From the NCBI GenBank assembly GCA_016795385.1, contig JAEUHI010000077.1, positions 306,125 through 370,124 of the forward strand: a DNA stretch of 64,000 nucleotides. The letters run 5' to 3'. Position 1 is the first letter of the stretch; each line of letters begins with the position of its first letter. The stretch comes from Verrucomicrobiales bacterium. Lineage in GTDB: Bacteria; Verrucomicrobiota; Verrucomicrobiia; Verrucomicrobiales; DEV007. Below the pieces are notes generated by a model. The model was not told the origin of the DNA, searched no databases, and saw only the letters and a program-made list of their open reading frames with translations. The translations under genes and the position numbers were made by a program. Below are positions 59,279 through 64,000 of this stretch, piece by piece.

Positions 59279-60325
59279 TCAATCGTTCATTCCCAGGATC
59301 GATCGGGCCGCCGCAAAACCCGTGCGGATCGCTTCATCGACCCGGCCGCGGCCGATGAGGGCGTCACCGGCGAAATACAGCCCCATCGATCCGCCTTGTT
59401 TCAATCTCTCCTGTGGCACTCCTATCCGCGGATGGGCGTAACGCCATCGCTGGCAATCGCTCCATGCCGGTGTTGGCAAATCGGCCTGAAGAAGTGCGCC
59501 CAGGCAGTTCGCGGCATGGGCGACGACCGCATCAGGGGCGAGGTCATAGTTCGCCTCCGTCCAGAGGGGAGAAAGCTGCGCGACCACGAGCGATTGGCCC
59601 GGAGGAATGCGATCGTTCTTTCGATTCTCCAGGCTCACCCAAGCGAGGTCGTGTTCGCGATCCGTGTTGAGCAGGGCGTAGGCCTCCCCGGGCAGGCGGA
59701 TTTCTCCACCAAAATTCAGCACCACCGAAAACTGGCTCCAGTAGGCCGCGCCCCGCAGGTCGAGGGTGAGGGCGTCCCGCAGCGAAGCGGGAAGATCGCT
59801 TGCCGCGAGCAGATCCGCGGTTTGCGGGGCCGGTGGAGTGATGAGCACCGCATCGAATCGACCGAAACGGCGTCCTTCCTCATCCTCCGGCAGCCAGTGG
59901 GACTCCTCGCGTCGCAGTCGCAGAATACGGACGCTGTTTTCCACCACGAATCCGCCCTTCGCGGCCATGAGCTTCCCGAGAGCGCTGATGCCGTCGCGAT
60001 AGGTCCAGCGGGCACCGGACTTGTGATCGGGATCCGGGGGAGAGATCCTGCCCTCCCGGTCGAAGGTGAGAATGTCGCCGACGATACGTTGCAAGCCCTC
60101 GGTCGGCAGGGTCTCGAAGATCAGTCGCGCCACCTCGTTGCAACGGACTTTGAAATAGTTCGCCCCGAAATCGTAGCGGCACCCTTCCTTCGATCTTGTC
60201 GCGGCCCGTCCGGAAAGCCCGCGGCTCTTCTCGAATACGACCACTTCCTTCCCCGCCTCGGTGAGACGGAGGGCGGCGGCGAGTCCGGAGACCCCGGCCC
60301 CGATGATGGCGATTCGTTGATGCAT
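59279..60325 (-). CDS. FAD-dependent amine oxidase (renalase-like)
   Basis: 348 residues. Rossmann ADP-binding motif HQRIAIIGAGVSGLAAALRL with Glu in VVVFEKSRGLSGRAATRS and GCRYDFGANYFKVR. The C-terminal flavin segment is MGLYFAGDALIGRGRVDEAI. It fits the renalase-like NAD(P)/FAD oxidoreductases; renalase-type enzymes oxidise isomeric NAD(P)H. The protein is cytosolic, lacking a signal. Tail to tail with the transpeptidase gene. Confidence 0.88.
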   Translation of the reverse strand: MHQRIAIIGAGVSGLAAALRLTEAGKEVVVFEKSRGLSGRAATRSKEGCRYDFGANYFKVRCNEVARLIFETLPTEGLQRIVGDILTFDREGRISPPDPDHKSGARWTYRDGISALGKLMAAKGGFVVENSVRILRLRREESHWLPEDEEGRRFGRFDAVLITPPAPQTADLLAASDLPASLRDALTLDLRGAAYWSQFSVVLNFGGEIRLPGEAYALLNTDREHDLAWVSLENRKNDRIPPGQSLVVAQLSPLWTEANYDLAPDAVVAHAANCLGALLQADLPTPAWSDCQRWRYAHPRIGVPQERLKQGGSMGLYFAGDALIGRGRVDEAIRTGFAAARSILGMND

Positions 60326-60519
60326 GGAAGAAAGTCATACGCCTCACGTTCGCTTCCGGGATTCGTTGCGCGCGGCGCTCCGGCGATCAAAGCGCGGTGC
60401 CAGCGCATCGTGGTTCCCTTCGAAGGATGACGGCACGGAACCGCAGGCACCTTTCCACGCCAATATTCAACGTTTCCCTAAGTCGCTTGTCCACTCATGC
60501 GTCTTAGTCGCAATCCCCC

Positions 60520-61467
60520 ATGCCCTTGGCTGAAATGCTCTCGCCCATTGAATCCACCCTTGCCATTTCCCTGTTTGCAGCCTTTGCCGACGGCGACCGT
60601 TGTGAACCCGAGCGGGCCCGCATCGAGCGGATCGCCGCCGAGCTCGGATGGGACGATCTCTCGTCAATTTCCCGACAGATACTGATGGGCAAACTCTCCC
60701 TCTCAGCGGCGGTCGCGGGCCTCGACGACGCGGAGGAAAGGCGGAGTGCCTACGAGTTGGCGCGGGCCGTCTGTGAAGTCGATGGCGATCTCTCCCCGGA
60801 CGAAGCCGCATTTCTGGAAGAATTGCGTAGCCTTCTTGGCATCGATTGGGAGTCCTCCCGACATCTCGATGAGGAGGTCGATGCCCTCGCCCTCGCTCCG
60901 TTTTCACCGGCCGCCGTCGATCTCCCTCCGCCATTGCCCGAAGCCGTGCCGGATCAAGGCGGCATGATCCTGCGCTACGCCATCCTCAATGGTGCCCTTG
61001 AATTGCTGCCCGAGACTTTGGCGACCATGGCCATTGTCCCCCTGCAGATGAAAATGGTGCATCGCATCGGCAAAGCCCACGGGGTGGAGCTTGATCGATC
61101 CAGCATCAAGGAGTTTCTGGCAGCCGCCGGGTTGGGACTGGGATCGCAGATGCTCGAAGGATTCGCCCGCAAATGGATCGGCGATCTTGGCAAGAAGATG
61201 GGCGGCAAAAAGGTCGGGAAGCTCGCCAATCAAGTGACGGGATCGGCCTTCTCCTTTGCTTCGACCTGGGCGATCGGTCATCTCGCGGTGAACTACTACG
61301 AGGGCGGACGTCGATTCGGAGCGGCGGAGATGAAGGCGGTCTATGAGCCTCTCCTCGCGAAGGCCAAGGATCTTCACGCCCGTTATCTCCCCGACATCCA
61401 GCAGCAAGCCCGGTCTCTGAATCCGGCGGCCGTACTCGAATATGTGCGGGGCGGACGCGAGGTGTGA
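60520..61467 (+). CDS. TerB-like plus DUF697-like protein
   Basis: 315 residues. Residues 10-130 form a TerB-like helical fold (STLAISLFAAFADGDRCEPE, CEVDGDLSPDEAAFLEELRS, with acidic residues for metal). Residues 145-290 have the DUF697-like glycine-helix segment MILRYAILNGALELLPETLA, TMAIVPLQMKMVHRIGKAHG, then SIKEFLAAAGLGLGSQMLEG. Predicted amphipathic hairpins suggest membrane association. Function unknown; TerB proteins belong to stress-response systems. Confidence 0.72.
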   Translation: MPLAEMLSPIESTLAISLFAAFADGDRCEPERARIERIAAELGWDDLSSISRQILMGKLSLSAAVAGLDDAEERRSAYELARAVCEVDGDLSPDEAAFLEELRSLLGIDWESSRHLDEEVDALALAPFSPAAVDLPPPLPEAVPDQGGMILRYAILNGALELLPETLATMAIVPLQMKMVHRIGKAHGVELDRSSIKEFLAAAGLGLGSQMLEGFARKWIGDLGKKMGGKKVGKLANQVTGSAFSFASTWAIGHLAVNYYEGGRRFGAAEMKAVYEPLLAKAKDLHARYLPDIQQQARSLNPAAVLEYVRGGREV

Positions 61468-61539
61468 GACGCCACGATTGCGCCAGCCGGCAGGCGGGTT
61501 TTCTCCGCCAAAGAGGATCATCACGCGCTACTTCTAGCC

Positions 61540-63411
61540 ATGATCCGACGTCACTTTCTCGCCGGCTCCGGCTCGCTGGTCGCTGTCTCCTGGATGCCAA
61601 CTGGTATCTCCCGGGCCGCCGAAGCCGTTCCCCAATCCGTCACCGAACTCTGGGCCGGTTACGATCCACGGATCGAACCGCTCGAGACCGAGGTGATCCG
61701 GGAGTGGAAGGAGGATGGCGGCGTCTATCGGCACGTGCGTTTTCTCATCGGCACCTTCAAGGGCCAACCCGCGCGCATGACCGCGATCTATGGCTTTCCC
61801 GAAGGCGATGCGGAAAAGCGCCCCGCCGTGATGCACATCCACGGCGGCGGCCAGCGGGGTTCGCTGAGCGAGGTGAAATTGCTCGTCGGGCGCGGCTACG
61901 CGGCGCTCTCGGTGAACTGGGGAGGCAGCGGCTCGGGTCAGGCACCCTTCAACTCGGTCGAGGGCGCACAGCCCGGCGATCCGAACACCGACTGGGGCGC
62001 GGTCGATCCCTCGCAGTTGAATGCGCGGGCCTATTCCACCCTCCTTCCCGGGCCGAAGCAGCTCTTCGAGGACCGCGAACATCCGGGCAACAACAACTGG
62101 TATCTACTCACGATCGGTTGCCGCCGCGGCCTCACCTTTCTCGAGCAGCAGCCCGAGGTCGATCCGGCGCGGCTCGGCGTGCATGGCTTTTCGATGGGCG
62201 GCAATCTCACGATGTATGTCGCCGGCACCGATGATCGCGTGAAGGCTGCCGTGCCCGCTGTCGGAGGCCAGGGCTGGCGCTGGGAGACGCCTCCGGTTCT
62301 CACCGGCACGGGCCGTCCGCAAATGAGGATCGAGGGCGATCTCGAGCTCTTCCGGAAAACGCTCAGCTTCGAGAGCTACGCCCCGCTGATCCGTTGTCCC
62401 GTCCTGCATCGCAGCTCGACGAACGATTTCCACGGCTGCATGGACGATGTCTATCGCACCAACGCACTCATCCCGGACCAGCCGGTGCGGTATTCGTGGA
62501 CACCGCATCTGAATCACCGTCTCTCGCCCGAGACGGCCGTGACGATGCCGCTGTGGTTCGATCACTTTCTGAAAGGCGGTCCGGCCCTGCCGGAAACGCC
62601 TGCAAGCGAACTGGCTTTTGACGGTGATCCCTTCCTGAAGGTCACTCCGGCGAAACACGACTGGCCCGTGGCGCGTTGCGAGGTTTTCTACAGCATCGAT
62701 CCGGATCCCCGCGCCCGGTTTTGGCGAAGCGCGGAAGTTGCGCGTGAGGGCAACGCTTTCGTCGCGAAACTGCCGCTGCATGCGCTCGACTTTCCGCTCT
62801 TCGCCTTCGCGAACGTTCATCACACCCTGCCCAAACCCGAATCGATGGCGGCGATCCCGGGCATGGGCGGCACGATCGACGAAGTCTGTCTCAGCAGTTT
62901 GCTGCACACCGTCGCTGCGGGCGAACTGGCCAAAGCGAAGATCACTCCGAGCTTGTCACCTGGATCGCTCGTCGATGATTTCGCCCATGGCTTGCGCGAC
63001 TGGTATCAGCTCAACGCCGGTCATCCCGGCCTCGTCCAGACCTGGACCCGCAAGCTCACCGATCCGCTCCATCGCGGTCCGGCCGGAGCGAAGCTGAACC
63101 TGACCCTGTCAGTACCACAAACGAACCCTCTTACCTTCGTCATCGTCGAGAACGAATGGCGTGGCGAGCGCGGTCCACGCCGCACCTTCGTCTGCGTCCG
63201 TGAGATCGCCGGCGGCGCGGGCGCGCAGAGTGTGACCTTGAGCGTCTCCGACTTTGCCGGCTTGACCGAAAAAGACGGCACGCTCGCCTCGTGGGACCAC
63301 GTCGATCAATTCGGCATCTGCGCCCATCACGAGGGCAGCGGAATTCCGGCATCGGAATCGAAATGGGCGGGTGGTCCGCCCGTCTTCACGCGGCTCGAAT
63401 GGATGGCATGA
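61540..63411 (+). CDS. Secreted alpha/beta hydrolase, acetyl-xylan-esterase-like
   Basis: 623 residues. A Tat-like signal, IRRHFLAGSGSLVAVSWMPT, ends near residue 28. The hydrolase core has PAVMHIHGGGQRGSLSEVKL (oxyanion hole), LGVHGFSMGGNLTMYVAGTD (Ser elbow GFSMG) and PVLHRSSTNDFHGCMDDVYR near the acid residue, with the late His in TPHLNHRLSPETA. About 250 C-terminal residues form an extra beta domain. Likely acts on glycans. Its stop overlaps the following gene (ATGA). Confidence 0.85.
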   Translation: MIRRHFLAGSGSLVAVSWMPTGISRAAEAVPQSVTELWAGYDPRIEPLETEVIREWKEDGGVYRHVRFLIGTFKGQPARMTAIYGFPEGDAEKRPAVMHIHGGGQRGSLSEVKLLVGRGYAALSVNWGGSGSGQAPFNSVEGAQPGDPNTDWGAVDPSQLNARAYSTLLPGPKQLFEDREHPGNNNWYLLTIGCRRGLTFLEQQPEVDPARLGVHGFSMGGNLTMYVAGTDDRVKAAVPAVGGQGWRWETPPVLTGTGRPQMRIEGDLELFRKTLSFESYAPLIRCPVLHRSSTNDFHGCMDDVYRTNALIPDQPVRYSWTPHLNHRLSPETAVTMPLWFDHFLKGGPALPETPASELAFDGDPFLKVTPAKHDWPVARCEVFYSIDPDPRARFWRSAEVAREGNAFVAKLPLHALDFPLFAFANVHHTLPKPESMAAIPGMGGTIDEVCLSSLLHTVAAGELAKAKITPSLSPGSLVDDFAHGLRDWYQLNAGHPGLVQTWTRKLTDPLHRGPAGAKLNLTLSVPQTNPLTFVIVENEWRGERGPRRTFVCVREIAGGAGAQSVTLSVSDFAGLTEKDGTLASWDHVDQFGICAHHEGSGIPASESKWAGGPPVFTRLEWMA

Positions 63412-64000
63412 GACGAATCCTGGCCTTGCTGATCGCGGGTCTTCCCACGGGACTTGTCGTCGCCGATCCGGTGCTGTATCCGCAGGCCGCCGACTACACC
63501 CACTTGCACTGGGCCGAAGGATTTCCCGGCAGCATCGAAGGCGCTCCTTGGAGACGCGTCGTCGAGACCGGTCGCTATGCCTATGTGCTCGATACCGACA
63601 CCTTGCAGATTCCGCATTTCGGAGCCTGGCAAAACGAACTGGGCTATGCCGACGCGACGAAACGGACCACGGCTGACTGGTCCTCGCTTCCACCCGCGGA
63701 GTTGGAACTGACCCTGACCGCCGATGGAAAAACCTACCGCTGCACCGCGGGCGGTACCTGGACGACGCACGGCGGACCGCGTCTCATCGAATCGGGACGA
63801 TTCGTGCAGCGCACCGATGTCACCGATCTCGTCTTCACCGACGGCGAGGGGAACCGGGTCAATCTCGAGGCGCGCTTCGAATCCGCGGCCTGGCCGGACC
63901 GGCTCGGCCTCATCCTCGCGGCGCGTGCGGGAGCGAAGGCCATCACGCCGGGCGAGGAGAGCTTCGGTTTCGCCGGAGGCGGCTTCGGGCTCGACGGCAG
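63408..64000 (+). CDS. Secreted protein, start of (3' end outside window)
   Basis: Starts by ATGA overlap with the esterase gene and is open to the window's end (197 codons). A signal peptide is seen (RRILALLIAGLPTGLVVA, then DPVLYPQAADYTHLHWAEG). The mature region (LELTLTADGKTYRCTAGGTW, DLVFTDGEGNRVNLEARFES) reads as beta-strands. No family recognised. Coupling implies joint function with the esterase. Confidence 0.8.
   Translation, partial: MRRILALLIAGLPTGLVVADPVLYPQAADYTHLHWAEGFPGSIEGAPWRRVVETGRYAYVLDTDTLQIPHFGAWQNELGYADATKRTTADWSSLPPAELELTLTADGKTYRCTAGGTWTTHGGPRLIESGRFVQRTDVTDLVFTDGEGNRVNLEARFESAAWPDRLGLILAARAGAKAITPGEESFGFAGGGFGLDG

Noticed and set aside
1..64000. tRNA, rRNA or riboswitch in the intergenic spaces
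   Set aside because: No cloverleaf-like or riboswitch core was recognised by eye; a covariance-model search would be needed to exclude a small RNA.

Overview
The window is about 64 kb of GC-rich chromosome from a Gram-negative bacterium, most likely a member of the Verrucomicrobiota (inference). The signs are: an ECF sigma factor translationally coupled to a FecR/LamG membrane protein; exported sulfatase, PQQ-like beta-propeller and LamG proteins; a Kdo-pathway isomerase and an outer-membrane beta-barrel protein, implying LPS and an outer membrane; bimodular secreted esterases; a RAYT transposase with REP-like palindromes; and type-II toxin-antitoxin modules. No rRNA, tRNA, CRISPR array, prophage or classical insertion sequence was seen.

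Layout. 1-2.1 kb: an ATP-grasp enzyme (cut by the window edge) overlapping a GNAT-like protein. 2.1-8.5 kb: a membrane nucleotidyl-cyclase homologue whose catalytic residues are all substituted, then a LysR regulator divergent from pirin, followed by DoxX, an Old Yellow Enzyme reductase and an exported FAD oxidoreductase. 8.6-10.8 kb: the sigma/FecR pair. 10.8-18.6 kb: cell-wall recycling and housekeeping, with a sugar-kinase-MurQ fusion, a RAYT transposase, purE-purK, a RelE-type toxin-antitoxin pair, NagZ, and a glutamate racemase homologue carrying a signal peptide. 18.6-26.1 kb: exported esterase, an aspartase fused to a cyclic-nucleotide-binding-like domain, an outer-membrane protein with a helical insert, a LamG protein, a membrane-anchored class-I glutamine amidotransferase homologue and dGTPase. 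26.2-36.4 kb: a transmembrane Ser/Thr kinase, DoxX, a RhlE-type helicase, a TIM-barrel isomerase, a Phd-VapC module, an acetyltransferase, Dus, a glycosyltransferase, DinB and KpsF. 36.4-44.2 kb: accessory-rich, with a frameshifted ParDE, several repeat elements, a PQQ protein, a sulfatase, a low-GC patch with two orphan genes and a two-module esterase. 44.3-51.7 kb: RlmN, small membrane proteins, MOSC, ProS, HflK-HflC and more repeats.

The most unusual stretch is 51.7-58.5 kb. A PotD-like (polyamine-type) binding lipoprotein sits immediately upstream of, and co-directional with, a hybrid histidine kinase with a periplasmic sensor region. Beside it are two small SET-domain proteins, a 4-TM EamA/SMR-type transporter and a second, homologous PotD-like lipoprotein, with no ABC permease or ATPase. 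I suggest this is a ligand-sensing system in which the binding proteins act as receptors, combined with protein-lysine methylation and export. The function is inference. The closing 58.5-64 kb holds an L,D-transpeptidase-like protein, a renalase-like amine oxidase, a TerB/DUF697-like protein and an exported esterase coupled to a further secreted protein that runs off the window.
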